Notes under the pieces: model-generated
The model's database searches: none
What the model was told of the DNA's origin: nothing
The model's input: the letters and a program-made list of their open reading frames with translations, nothing else
Assembly: GCF_900169785.1 (NCBI RefSeq)
Contig: NZ_FWER01000004.1
Location: 224,900-288,899 of the forward strand
Length of the DNA: 64,000 nucleotides
Reading direction: 5' to 3'
From: Rhizobium sullae
Lineage (GTDB): Bacteria > Pseudomonadota > Alphaproteobacteria > Rhizobiales > Rhizobiaceae
Shown here: positions 42,646-51,054 of the stretch, piece by piece
How the letters are laid out: every line of letters starts with the position of its first letter
Position numbering within the stretch: the stretch's first letter is position 1
Program-made: the position numbers and the translations under genes

Positions 42646-43425
42646 ATGCCAGAACCGAAACTCAAATCCGCCCGCAAAGCCCCGCCAGGACCAGAAGTGA
42701 TCAGCCGCCGCAAACCGGCGGCCGTACGCACCGCGTATTCGCAAGCCGAACGCGAAGAGATCTTCCGCCGCTTCTCGATCCAGCGACCGGAACCCAGAGG
42801 CGAGCTGGAACACACTAACCCGTTCACACTCGTCGTTGCCGTGGCGCTCTCCGCCCAAGCAACGGATGCCGGTGTCAACAAGGCGACGCGGCCGCTTTTC
42901 AAGGTAGCAGATACGCCGGAGAAGATGCTGGCGTTCGGCGAGGAACGCCTGCGCGACTACATCAAAACGATCGGCCTTTATCGCAACAAGGCGAAGAACG
43001 TCATGGCGCTCTCGCAGATGCTGGTCAACGAATTCAACGGCGAGGTTCCGCAGACACGGGAAGAACTCGTGCGCCTGCCGGGGGTCGGACGCAAGACGGC
43101 GAACGTAGTGCTCTCGATGGCTTTCGCTCAAGCGACCATGGCGGTTGACACGCACATCTTCCGCATCGCCAATCGCATCAAGCTGGCACCGGGAAAGACA
43201 CCGGAAGAGGTGGAGGACCGCCTGATGAAGGTGATCCCCAGGCACTACCTCTATCACGCTCACCACTGGCTGATCCTGCACGGCCGCTACACATGCAAGG
43301 CACGCCGCCCGGAATGCGAACGCTGCGTGATCGCCGATCTGTGCAAATCACCGGAAAAGAGCTGCGAGATACCGGCGCCGCTGGTCGAATTACCGCCGCA
43401 GGTGATTGGCGAGGCCGTCGAGTAG
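42646..43425 (+). CDS. nth: Endonuclease III (DNA glycosylase/AP lyase)
   Basis: The 259-residue enzyme removes oxidised pyrimidines and cleaves the abasic site. The helix-hairpin-helix is LPGVGRKTANVVLS with catalytic Lys150, and the catalytic Asp168 lies in VDTHIFR. The iron-sulfur cluster ligands follow the standard C-X6-C-X2-C-X5-C spacing in CKARRPECERCVIADLC. The N-terminus is about 40 residues longer than the E. coli protein. I placed the start at 42646; an in-frame ATG at 42622 would overlap the divergent DUF2244 start codon. Its end converges on the CysZ-like gene with 17 bases between. Confidence 0.95.
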   Translation: MPEPKLKSARKAPPGPEVISRRKPAAVRTAYSQAEREEIFRRFSIQRPEPRGELEHTNPFTLVVAVALSAQATDAGVNKATRPLFKVADTPEKMLAFGEERLRDYIKTIGLYRNKAKNVMALSQMLVNEFNGEVPQTREELVRLPGVGRKTANVVLSMAFAQATMAVDTHIFRIANRIKLAPGKTPEEVEDRLMKVIPRHYLYHAHHWLILHGRYTCKARRPECERCVIADLCKSPEKSCEIPAPLVELPPQVIGEAVE

Positions 43426-43442
43426 CCGAACCATCGGCCTCC

Positions 43443-44165
43443 TCAAACTGCTCTGCGGTGAAAACCGAGGTCCCTTTGGGAAATCAGCTTGTAGAGATGA
43501 ATCATCATGCCTGCAGCAAAGAGCGGCGTCAGCAGGTTGAGGAAGGGAACCGCCAGGAAAGCAGCGATGACCAGGCCGCCGAGGAAGACCGTGGAAGCGT
43601 GCTTCGCCCTGAAGAGCCGCGCCTCCTCCGGCGAACGGAAGCGCATCGCGGCAAACTCGAAGAACTCACGGCCGAGCAGATAACCGTTCACCAGGAAGAA
43701 GGCGATCAGGTTCACGCCCGGAATGAAAAGCAGGAAAAGGGCGACAATATTACCGACGATCACAACGCCTAAGAACTTGAGTGAACTCGCGATTGCCGGG
43801 CCGAGCGGCATGGCCGTTCCCGGGATATCCTCGGGATAATCCCGCTTCTCTACCACTTCCGCCACGTCATCGAGAAAAAGGCCGGCAATCAACGCCGTCA
43901 CGGGCGACAGCAGCAGCGCCAGCCCCAAGGCAAGACCGATGCCTGCGAGAATGACAAAGACGAAGCTCAGCCAGCCAGCCCAATCGGGCACTTCCGGAAA
44001 GAAGCCCGCGATCCACGGAAACAGAAAAGTCATGAACAGGCTTCGCAGCATGAACCAGAGCCCAATGAGTGCCAGGAGCGTAAGCCCCAGCACCTTCCAG
44101 AAAACCGACCGGGTTTCCCGTGCAAAAAGGTTGACAAAGGCAAGGCGCGCGGCATCGAGGATCAT
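43443..44165 (-). CDS. EI24/CysZ-family membrane protein
   Basis: The 240-residue protein has about four to five long hydrophobic segments, including WKVLGLTLLALIGLWFML, SFVFVILAGIGLALGLALLL, and the paired PGVNLIAFFLVNGYLLGREF and FLGGLVIAAFLAVPFLNLLT. This matches the EI24 (etoposide-induced 2.4/CysZ) family; CysZ is linked to sulfate uptake in enterobacteria. In rhizobia the role is not established, and there are no cysteine biosynthesis genes here. The ATG at 44165 follows GGAG at nine bases. It converges on nth. Confidence 0.82.
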   Translation of the reverse strand: MILDAARLAFVNLFARETRSVFWKVLGLTLLALIGLWFMLRSLFMTFLFPWIAGFFPEVPDWAGWLSFVFVILAGIGLALGLALLLSPVTALIAGLFLDDVAEVVEKRDYPEDIPGTAMPLGPAIASSLKFLGVVIVGNIVALFLLFIPGVNLIAFFLVNGYLLGREFFEFAAMRFRSPEEARLFRAKHASTVFLGGLVIAAFLAVPFLNLLTPLFAAGMMIHLYKLISQRDLGFHRRAV

Positions 44166-44224
44166 TCTTCGCATCTCCGGTTTATGCCTGCGCATGTAGG
44201 AATCTCAACGCCCGACGGCAAGTC

Positions 44225-44310
44225 GAAATAAAATTACATGCAACAATGGAAAACTTGTCTAAAATAACACACTAATATATAGTCTATAGTATTCGATATA
44301 AACTTGAGCC
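44225..44310. promoter_or_regulatory. AT-rich promoter region upstream of the RpiR-type gene
   Basis: These bases are markedly AT-rich for this GC-rich window, with TATAG-T-CTATA (44278-44288) as a small palindrome. They lie in the 232-base gap between the divergent CysZ-like and RpiR-type genes and probably hold both promoters. Exact boxes were not assigned. Confidence 0.35.
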
Positions 44311-44397
44311 TGGGACGCAGCTTCCGGAAATAGTTGCAACGGCAAGTCTCGCCAATAGCGCATCCGCGAAATGCCTCTGGGAAGTCAGGAGGCTGAT

Positions 44398-45252
44398 GTG
44401 GAAGACTTTGTCCAGAAGCTCAGACACTATGTGAAGTCAGGCACTCCGGCCGAACGCAGGATCGCGAAATATTTTACCGAGCACCTGAACGACCTTCCTT
44501 TTGAGACCGCAGCTTCGGTGGCCGACCGCCTCGATCTAAGCCCGATGACGGTTGGCCGTTTTCTGCGCGCGCTCGGCTATCAAGGACTCGACAGCGTCAA
44601 AATTCATTTCCGCGAAACCGCCGTCACCTCTCCAGTCCAGCTTCAAAATTCGCTCAGCGAGTTGCAGACCGATGCCTCGGAAGGAAAGCCGCTTGCATTG
44701 CTCGTCACCGAGCAGATTCAGGCGCTGCACTACATCTATCATCTGACGGCACAGACGCACTGGGCCGAAGCCGTAGCGATGATCGGCACGGCGCGCGAAG
44801 TTTTCATTGCAACGCATGTACGGCTCGCGGGCTTCGCGACACATTTCGCCCACCGGCTGACACGGTCCCGCGATGGCGTCCACGCACTGGACGGTTCGAC
44901 AAACCGCTTCGCCGAACTCTTCGCCCGCCCGAGCGGCGAGGGTGCCCTCCTGATCATCATCGATTGTCGACGCTTCGGCAAAGCGCGTCTGTTGGCGCGA
45001 ACGGCGCGGCGTTATGGCTACAAGGTCGTGCTGATCACGACGGAAAACAGCGACTGGCTGCCCGATCAATCCAACATCATGCTGGCGCTTCCGCCTACCC
45101 GCTCGCCCGACGAGGACAATCTTCCCCCGCTGATCGCTCTTCTCGACTGTCTGTCGGAATCCGTCATTGCCGCCGCGGGCGAAGAGGCATTCGAACGTCG
45201 GCGGCGAATGTCGGAATTCGGCACCATTCTCGGAGAAAGCGGCAATCGCTAG
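44398..45252 (+). CDS. RpiR/MurR-family regulator (HTH plus SIS domain)
   Basis: The 284-residue protein has an RpiR-type HTH at about 1-75 (AASVADRLDLSPMTVGRFLR) and a SIS sugar-phosphate-binding domain at about 115-250 with EVFIATHVRLAGFATHFAHR and VVLITTENSDW. The start is GTG at 44398, with AGGAGG five bases upstream; an ATG nine codons earlier lacks such a site. It converges on the FGGY kinase, and both stop codons share the palindrome CTAG at 45249-45252. Its position next to the kinase/phosphatase/mtlK genes suggests it senses a phosphorylated polyol product. Confidence 0.88.
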   Translation: MEDFVQKLRHYVKSGTPAERRIAKYFTEHLNDLPFETAASVADRLDLSPMTVGRFLRALGYQGLDSVKIHFRETAVTSPVQLQNSLSELQTDASEGKPLALLVTEQIQALHYIYHLTAQTHWAEAVAMIGTAREVFIATHVRLAGFATHFAHRLTRSRDGVHALDGSTNRFAELFARPSGEGALLIIIDCRRFGKARLLARTARRYGYKVVLITTENSDWLPDQSNIMLALPPTRSPDEDNLPPLIALLDCLSESVIAAAGEEAFERRRRMSEFGTILGESGNR

Positions 45253-46832
45253 CTTATCGCTTCCAGCTCGGCGCGATGGCGATACATCGCGAGAAACCGC
45301 CGGTATTCGCGATCATACAGAGCCCGCTTTGTCACGTCGGGCGCACGCTCGTCACCCCCGGGATACATTGCCGCCCCGGCCGCCATGAGATCCTTATGTA
45401 AGCCGCAGGCAACAGACGCCCCGATCGCAGTTCCCAGCAGCACAGCCTCATTCATCTTCGGCACGACGACCCTGCAGCCCGTAGCATCCGAATAAAGTTC
45501 CATCAGCACGGGGTTCTTCACATGCCCGCCAGCAACATGCAGCGTGTCCGGCGCGTAGCCATATTCCTTCATCTTTTCGAGAATATGCCGGATGCCGAGC
45601 GCAATGCCGACGGCCGTACGCCAGTAGAGTGCGCAAAGCCCGTCGAATGACGTATCGAGCGTCAACCCGCTGATGGTGCCGACCGCGTGCGGATCGGCAA
45701 GCGGCGACCGGTTGCCATGGAAATCCGGTAGCACGAAGATGCGCGAACCGAGTGTATCGCCTTCTTCGGAACGCAACTGCGCAATGCGGGACACAATCTT
45801 CTGATGCAATGCGGCGGTCGGCTCGCCGCCGGCGGCATGCATGCGCACAATATGATCGAGCAACGCGCCAGTCGCCGATTGGCCGGCTTCAACGAGCCAC
45901 GAATCCTGAAAGACGACCTCATAGTAAGGTCCCCACATACCGTGACTTGGCTTGCGATCGCGGGAGAACGAAATGATGCAGCTCGAGGTTCCTGCGATAA
46001 GCGCCAGATGACGCTCAAGCTGCGCTGGGTCGGCCGCATAGCCGGCAAGCGCGCCAAGCGCGCCCGCATAGGCGTCGATCAGGCCCGCCGAAACATGGCA
46101 ATCCGTCGTCAGCCCGAGAGCCGATGCAGCCTCCTGGGTCAAGGTGCCGACGCTCGCACCGACCGGCACTGTCTCATCGGGCAGACGGCCGCGTTCCTGC
46201 AGGTCTTCCAATCCGATCTGCGCCAGAAAATCTCTTTGCCAGCCCTTTTCCTTGTGCGCCAGATAGTTCCACTTCGCCGTCAGCGTGCTGCGCGAACGGG
46301 CAAATGAGCCCGTCGCTTTCCATGTCATGAAGTCGGCAAGGTCGAAGAAATAGCCGGCGTTCATCCATGTGCCGGGCAGTTTTTTCTTCAACCACATCAG
46401 CTTTGGCATCTCCATCTCTGGCGACATGAAATGCCCGGAATGATCGAGAACCGCATGTTCGGTGGCCGTGCAGAAATCCGCCTCGTTCAGCGCCCTGTGG
46501 TCGAGCCAGACCATGGTGTCGAAGCGTCTCTCGCCGCCCGTCGAGACGCTGATCTGCCCGCCATCGACATCGCGGACGACGAGCGAGCATGTGCCGTCGA
46601 AGCCGATCGCGCCGACGGACACGGGAGCTGCGCCCGATTGTCCCATCGCCTTGCGAACGGCGATGCAGACCGCGGACCAGATGTTTTCGGAATCATGTTC
46701 GGCATGGTTTTCACGTGGCCTGTTCATGATGATCGGATGTTCGCCTTTGCCGAGCAGGCGTCCGCAGGCGTCGAACACGCCAGCACGCGCGCTGCCGGTG
46801 CCGACATCCACCGCAACCACATGATCATGCAT
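45249..46832 (-). CDS. FGGY-family pentulose kinase (ribulokinase-like)
   Basis: The 527-residue kinase matches the long pentulose-kinase branch of the FGGY family. Visible motifs are VVAVDVGTGSARAGVFD (phosphate loop), VGAIGFDGTCSLVV, MVWLDHRALNEA, GLIDAYAGALGAL, LIAGTSSCI and the C-terminal HVAGGHVKNPVLMEL. It likely phosphorylates D-ribulose or D-xylulose, formed when pentitols are oxidised by the mtlK product. The ATG at 46832 overlaps the HAD gene stop by one base (TGATG), so the two are translationally coupled. It is last in the polyol operon on this strand. Confidence 0.88.
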   Translation of the reverse strand: MHDHVVAVDVGTGSARAGVFDACGRLLGKGEHPIIMNRPRENHAEHDSENIWSAVCIAVRKAMGQSGAAPVSVGAIGFDGTCSLVVRDVDGGQISVSTGGERRFDTMVWLDHRALNEADFCTATEHAVLDHSGHFMSPEMEMPKLMWLKKKLPGTWMNAGYFFDLADFMTWKATGSFARSRSTLTAKWNYLAHKEKGWQRDFLAQIGLEDLQERGRLPDETVPVGASVGTLTQEAASALGLTTDCHVSAGLIDAYAGALGALAGYAADPAQLERHLALIAGTSSCIISFSRDRKPSHGMWGPYYEVVFQDSWLVEAGQSATGALLDHIVRMHAAGGEPTAALHQKIVSRIAQLRSEEGDTLGSRIFVLPDFHGNRSPLADPHAVGTISGLTLDTSFDGLCALYWRTAVGIALGIRHILEKMKEYGYAPDTLHVAGGHVKNPVLMELYSDATGCRVVVPKMNEAVLLGTAIGASVACGLHKDLMAAGAAMYPGGDERAPDVTKRALYDREYRRFLAMYRHRAELEAIS

Positions 46833-47521
46833 CAAGGGTGAGTCCCGTCCAGCTTTTGTTTCTGGATAAGGTGTATCAAATCCGGCATCGCGTCAAACAC
46901 GAGTTCCGGCGTAAGTCGGTCGAGTTCGGCACGATAGCCCGCAAAATTGGCATGTGAGCCGCCGGTAAAGGCAAAGACTGTCATGCCTGCAGCCTTGGCC
47001 GCCTCGATGCCCGCAGGGCTGTCTTCGATTACGACGCAGTTCTTCGGATCGACACGCATTTCGCGCGCCGCATGCAGGAAGAGATCGGGCGCCGGCTTGC
47101 CATTCTTCACCATCGAGGCGCTGAAGATGTTCGGCAGCTTGTCGATAAGGCCGGTGACCGTGAGCGACAGCCTGATACGCTCGACTTGGCTCGACGAGGC
47201 GACGCAGCAGGGGATGGCGAGCGCGTCGATCGTCGCACCTATGCCTTCGATCGGCCTCAGTTCCTTCCTGAACCGCGCATAAAGATTGGTGCGGATGCGC
47301 TCGAGAAACTCCTCGCCGGCATGCACCTCGTATTCGCTCTTCATCGTTTCGATGACGGTAGCGAGGCTTTTGCCGAGGAATCGTCCATAGACCTCTTCCT
47401 CGGTGATGGGGATGCCGAGGTCGTTCATCGCCCCGACGAGCACGCTTACAGAAATCGGTTCGCTATCGACGAGAACTCCGTCGCAATCGAAAATCACCAG
47501 GCGTATTTCAGCATCAGTCAT
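46832..47521 (-). CDS. HAD-superfamily phosphatase/phosphomutase (beta-PGM-like)
   Basis: The 229-residue protein contains all HAD motifs: FDCDGVLVDSEP (nucleophile Asp in motif I), VASSSQVER (motif II), GKPAPDLFLHAA (motif III lysine) and VIEDSPAGIEAAKAAG (motif IV acids). The inserted helical cap at about 20-85 places it in subclass I with beta-phosphoglucomutase, phosphoglycolate phosphatase and 2-deoxyglucose-6-phosphatase. It sits between mtlK and the pentulose kinase, so it may dephosphorylate a sugar or polyol phosphate that accumulates. The exact substrate is not readable. The ATG at 47521 has only a weak ribosome site. Confidence 0.85.
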   Translation of the reverse strand: MTDAEIRLVIFDCDGVLVDSEPISVSVLVGAMNDLGIPITEEEVYGRFLGKSLATVIETMKSEYEVHAGEEFLERIRTNLYARFRKELRPIEGIGATIDALAIPCCVASSSQVERIRLSLTVTGLIDKLPNIFSASMVKNGKPAPDLFLHAAREMRVDPKNCVVIEDSPAGIEAAKAAGMTVFAFTGGSHANFAGYRAELDRLTPELVFDAMPDLIHLIQKQKLDGTHP

Positions 47522-47587
47522 GAACGACCAACCAGAGTTCGGATCGGATGCATTGTCGTTGCGCCCCCCTATGCATAAGGCCGGATC

Positions 47588-47612
47588 GATGGCGGCAGGA
47601 TTTGCCGCCATC
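47588..47612. other. Intercistronic hairpin between mtlK and the HAD gene
   Basis: GATGGCGGCA (47588-47597) and TGCCGCCATC (47603-47612) pair perfectly over 10 bases around GGATT. No T-run follows, so it is more likely an mRNA stability or processing hairpin than a full terminator. Confidence 0.5.
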
Positions 47613-47620
47613 CTGATTTC

Positions 47621-49102
47621 CTACACTGCAAGCTTGCCGTCGAGATAGAGCTGCAAGGTCGCGCGGGTGCCCTTTTCCCACAGGGTTTTCAAGGCATGCG
47701 CGAAACGCTTGCGGAATACCTCGGATTGCGACACTTCGCCGAAAATGTCTTCGAAGGCAAGGAATGCCATCGGATCGTCCTTTGCCTTCAGCGCGGCCGC
47801 ATGGAGGCGGTCGGCACTGGCATCATTGAAGGCGATCTTTTTGCCGCTATCGGTCGTGCCCGCGAAATAGCGGCACCAGAGAGCCGAAACCAGCGAAAGG
47901 CCGACGACGTCTTTGCCCTGGCGCAGATTGTCGAGCGTCGAGGGCAGGATGAATTTCGGCTGACGGTTCGATCCGTCCTGCGCCAGACGCGGGACCGTGT
48001 CGGCGATCTTCGGGTTGAGAAGACGGCGCTCGATAAGCGCGAAATAATCCTTGAGCGAGGTGTTCGGCACGGGCGGCACGATCGGGATGATCTCGTCGTT
48101 TTCGAGCGTGGCGAGAAAGGCGCGGATCAGCGGCTCTTCCATCGCATCATGCACGAAATGAATGTCCATGAGCGCCGCCGGATAGGCGATCGCCGCATGG
48201 CCGCCGTTCAGGATGCGGATCTTCATATGCTCGTAAGGCGTGACATCTGGAACGAAGGTGACGCCGACCTTTTCAAGCGCCGGCCGTCCGGCGGTGAATT
48301 TGTCTTCCAGCACCCACTGCTTGAACTCTTCGCAATAGACCGGCCAGTTGTCCTCGATTCCGAACGTGTCCTTCAACAGATCAATCTCGCGCTGCCCGGT
48401 TGCCGGCGTAATGCGATCGACCATGGCATTCGGGAAGGCGACATTGGCCTTGATCCACACGGCAAACGCCGGATCGGAGAGCTCCGCCGTACCCAAGACG
48501 GCGTTTCTGGTGACGGCACCGTTATGCGGAATGTTGTCGCAGGACATAACGGTGAAGGGCACGATGCCCTTCTCCTCGCGCGCCTTGAGACCGGCAACGA
48601 TCAGGCCGAAAACGGTTTTTGGCTCGGACGGGTTCTGTCCGTCCGCAGCAATCGCCGGATGCGCCGGATTGAACTTTCCCGCCGCGTCGATGAAATATCC
48701 GCCCTCGGTGATCGTCAGCGAGACGATGCGGATTGCAGGATCGGAGAGCTTGGCGATGATGGCTCCGGAATCGCCGACCGGCAGGATACCGACCATCGGA
48801 CCGGTCACACGCGCCGCCGTCTTGTTGTTATCCTGCTCCACGACCGTTGTCAGAAAGTCCTGCGCAGCAAGCTTCTCGCGCATCGCGGCGTCGGAAGGGA
48901 GCACGCCTGCGCCGATGATGGCCCAGTCGTGATTCTGGCCCTCGTTGAAAAGGTCGTCGAGATAGATAGCCTGGTGCGCGCGGTGGAAATTGCCAACGCC
49001 GAAGTGCACGATGCCAGGCTTGAGCGACGCTCTGTCATAAGCCGGGATGGTGGCCGTTTTAGCCGCATCGGAAAGCGTTGCCAGCGATAGTTTGCACGTC
49101 AT
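47621..49102 (-). CDS. mtlK: Mannitol 2-dehydrogenase (long-chain polyol dehydrogenase)
   Basis: The 493-residue polyol-specific long-chain dehydrogenase oxidises mannitol to fructose and, in this family, often D-arabitol to D-xylulose and sorbitol to fructose. The NAD-binding motif is HFGVGNFHRAHQA. The catalytic lysine and its partners are visible in MKIRILNGGH (K294, N299, H302), one residue offset from the well-studied Pseudomonas enzyme. The ATG at 49102 follows AGAGGAC. It lies directly after smoK without a smoS gene between, unlike the S. meliloti order as I recall it. Confidence 0.95.
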   Translation of the reverse strand: MTCKLSLATLSDAAKTATIPAYDRASLKPGIVHFGVGNFHRAHQAIYLDDLFNEGQNHDWAIIGAGVLPSDAAMREKLAAQDFLTTVVEQDNNKTAARVTGPMVGILPVGDSGAIIAKLSDPAIRIVSLTITEGGYFIDAAGKFNPAHPAIAADGQNPSEPKTVFGLIVAGLKAREEKGIVPFTVMSCDNIPHNGAVTRNAVLGTAELSDPAFAVWIKANVAFPNAMVDRITPATGQREIDLLKDTFGIEDNWPVYCEEFKQWVLEDKFTAGRPALEKVGVTFVPDVTPYEHMKIRILNGGHAAIAYPAALMDIHFVHDAMEEPLIRAFLATLENDEIIPIVPPVPNTSLKDYFALIERRLLNPKIADTVPRLAQDGSNRQPKFILPSTLDNLRQGKDVVGLSLVSALWCRYFAGTTDSGKKIAFNDASADRLHAAALKAKDDPMAFLAFEDIFGEVSQSEVFRKRFAHALKTLWEKGTRATLQLYLDGKLAV

Positions 49103-49205
49103 GTTTCAGTCCTCTTGAGGCCTTGCGGAGCGTATCCAGCCGCCCTGCTTTCGGCAAACCGGGCGCCTTGCCCGGTCTGCATTCCCACCCCACCCGGCCG
49201 TCGCC

Positions 49206-50204
49206 TCAGATGGCGAGGCCGCCCTCGTTGAATTTGTGGATGCGCGCCTTGTCCGGCGTCAGATGGACGATGTCCCCGGCCTTCGCCGCGAAATCGCCGC
49301 CACCGCGTGCAGTGACCGAGCCGATGCCTTCGACATCGATATGCAGGAACGTGTCGGAGCCGAGATGCTCGGCGACGATAACCCTGCCCTTCCAGTCACC
49401 GCTGTCCATCGAAAGCAGCACATGCTCAGGACGCAGGCCGATCGCGTGGGCATTCAGCGCCGCCGCATTCTGACCGGTGATGAAATTCATCTTCGGCGAG
49501 CCGATGAAGCCGGCAACGAAAAGATTGCGCGGGCTCTTGTAAAGCTCGAGCGGCGAGCCAACCTGCTCGATGTTGCCGCGGTTCAACACGACGATCTTGT
49601 CGGCCATGGTCATGGCTTCCACCTGGTCGTGGGTGACGTAGACCATCGTTGTCTTCAGTTGCTGGTGCAGTTCACTGATTTCCAGGCGCATGTTGACGCG
49701 AAGTGCGGCATCGAGGTTCGACAGCGGCTCGTCAAAGAGAAAGGCCGACGGCTGGCGCACGATGGCGCGGCCGATCGCAACGCGCTGCCGCTGGCCGCCG
49801 GAAAGCTGCCGTGGTCTCCGCTCCAGATAGTCAGTGAGGTTCAGAACGCGTGCGGCGTCGGTTACCTTCCTGTCGATCTCGGCCTTGTCCATGCCCGCCA
49901 TCTTCAGCGGGAAGGCAATATTGTTGCGCACGCTCATATGCGGATAAAGCGCATAGGATTGGAACACCATCGCAAGTCCGCGCTCGGATGGCGCCTTTTC
50001 GGTCGCGTCCTTGCCGTCGATGACGATCTTGCCGCCGGAAACGTCCTCCAGCCCGGCGATCAGCCTGAGCAGCGTGGACTTGCCGCAACCCGAAGGGCCG
50101 ACGAAGACGACGAATTCGCCGTCCTTGATTTCGAGATCGATCGAAGGGATGACCTTGGCTTCGCCGAAGACCTTCGAAACGCTCTGAAGGGTAATGCTGC
50201 CCAT
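49206..50204 (-). CDS. smoK: Polyol ABC transporter ATP-binding protein
   Basis: The 332-residue MalK-type ATPase has Walker [10 protein letters not shown] (about 37-45), Q-loop [10 protein letters not shown], signature [15 protein letters not shown], Walker [14 protein letters not shown] and switch [10 protein letters not shown]-terminal TOBE domains span about 235-332. It powers uptake of sorbitol, mannitol and related polyols through SmoF and SmoG. The ATG follows GGGAGAGAAAC. It is 18 bases after smoG and followed by mtlK, so it belongs to the smoEFGK operon. Confidence 0.93.
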   Translation of the reverse strand: MGSITLQSVSKVFGEAKVIPSIDLEIKDGEFVVFVGPSGCGKSTLLRLIAGLEDVSGGKIVIDGKDATEKAPSERGLAMVFQSYALYPHMSVRNNIAFPLKMAGMDKAEIDRKVTDAARVLNLTDYLERRPRQLSGGQRQRVAIGRAIVRQPSAFLFDEPLSNLDAALRVNMRLEISELHQQLKTTMVYVTHDQVEAMTMADKIVVLNRGNIEQVGSPLELYKSPRNLFVAGFIGSPKMNFITGQNAAALNAHAIGLRPEHVLLSMDSGDWKGRVIVAEHLGSDTFLHIDVEGIGSVTARGGGDFAAKAGDIVHLTPDKARIHKFNEGGLAI

Positions 50205-50222
50205 GTTTCTCTCCCTGATGTC

Positions 50223-51053
50223 TTATTTCACCGCGCCGAAGGTCAGCCCGCGGACGAGTTGCTTTTGTGAGAACCAGCCGAGGATCAGGATCGGCGCGAT
50301 TGCCATCGTCGATGCTGCGGAAAGCTTGGCGTAGAACAGACCTTCGGGGCTGGAGTAGGAGGCGATGAATGCTGTCAGCGGCGCGGCTTTCGAGGCGCTG
50401 AGATTCAATGTCCAGAAGGCTTCGTTCCAGGCCAGGATGATGTTGAGGAGTAGCGTCGAGGCAATGCCCGGCACCGCCATCGGCGTCAGCACGTAGATGA
50501 TTTCCTTGGCGAGCGACGCGCCGTCCATGCGCGCCGCCTCGAGGATCTCGCCGGGGATTTCCTTGAAGTAGGTGTAGAGCATCCAGACGATGATCGGCAG
50601 GTTGATCAGCATCAGCACGATCACCAGCCCCAACCGGCTGTCGAGCAGCCCGGAATTGCGGAACATCAGGTAGATCGGGATCAGCGCGCCGACCGGCGGC
50701 ATCATCTTTGTCGACAGCATCCACATCAGCACGTCCTTGGTCCGCTTGGTCGGCGCAAACGCCATGGCCCAGGCGGCCGGGATCGCGATGATGAGACCGA
50801 TCAGCGTCGAGCCGAAGGAGATGATCACCGAATTCATGAAGTGGCCGAGATAGTTCGACCGGCTCTGCACCTCTGCATAGCTTTCCGTCGTCCAGTGGAA
50901 GAACACGAACTGCGGCGGCGAAGCGATGGCGTCGGCTTCCGACTTGAAGCTCGTGAGAAACGTCCAAAGGATCGGGAAGAAAATCAGGATCGCGAGCGTC
51001 CAGGCGATGGCCGTCATGATGACCTTGCGTTGAGTGGTGACTTTTCTAGCCAT
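50223..51053 (-). CDS. smoG: Polyol ABC transporter permease SmoG
   Basis: The 276-residue MalG-type permease has about six helices and the ATPase-contact loop EILEAARMDGASLAKEIIYV. The C-terminal SQKQLVRGLTFGAVK is typical of this subfamily. The ATG at 51053 is one base past the smoF stop and has GGAGGCTTGAG as its ribosome site, which lies inside the end of smoF, so translation is coupled. It pairs with SmoF to form the channel. Confidence 0.93.
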   Translation of the reverse strand: MARKVTTQRKVIMTAIAWTLAILIFFPILWTFLTSFKSEADAIASPPQFVFFHWTTESYAEVQSRSNYLGHFMNSVIISFGSTLIGLIIAIPAAWAMAFAPTKRTKDVLMWMLSTKMMPPVGALIPIYLMFRNSGLLDSRLGLVIVLMLINLPIIVWMLYTYFKEIPGEILEAARMDGASLAKEIIYVLTPMAVPGIASTLLLNIILAWNEAFWTLNLSASKAAPLTAFIASYSSPEGLFYAKLSAASTMAIAPILILGWFSQKQLVRGLTFGAVK

Positions 51054-51054
51054 C

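Noticed and set aside
47696..49090. 464-codon plus-strand frame opposite mtlK
   Set aside because: The opposite strand encodes a complete polyol dehydrogenase; this frame shows no recognisable domain.
49158..49176. Terminator between smoK and mtlK
   Set aside because: ACCGGGC-GCCTT-GCCCGGT is a clean hairpin but has no T-run, and mtlK is expected to be cotranscribed with smoK.
49831..50967. 378-codon minus-strand frame overlapping smoK and smoG
   Set aside because: It runs across two real genes in another frame and lacks any start or domain signal.
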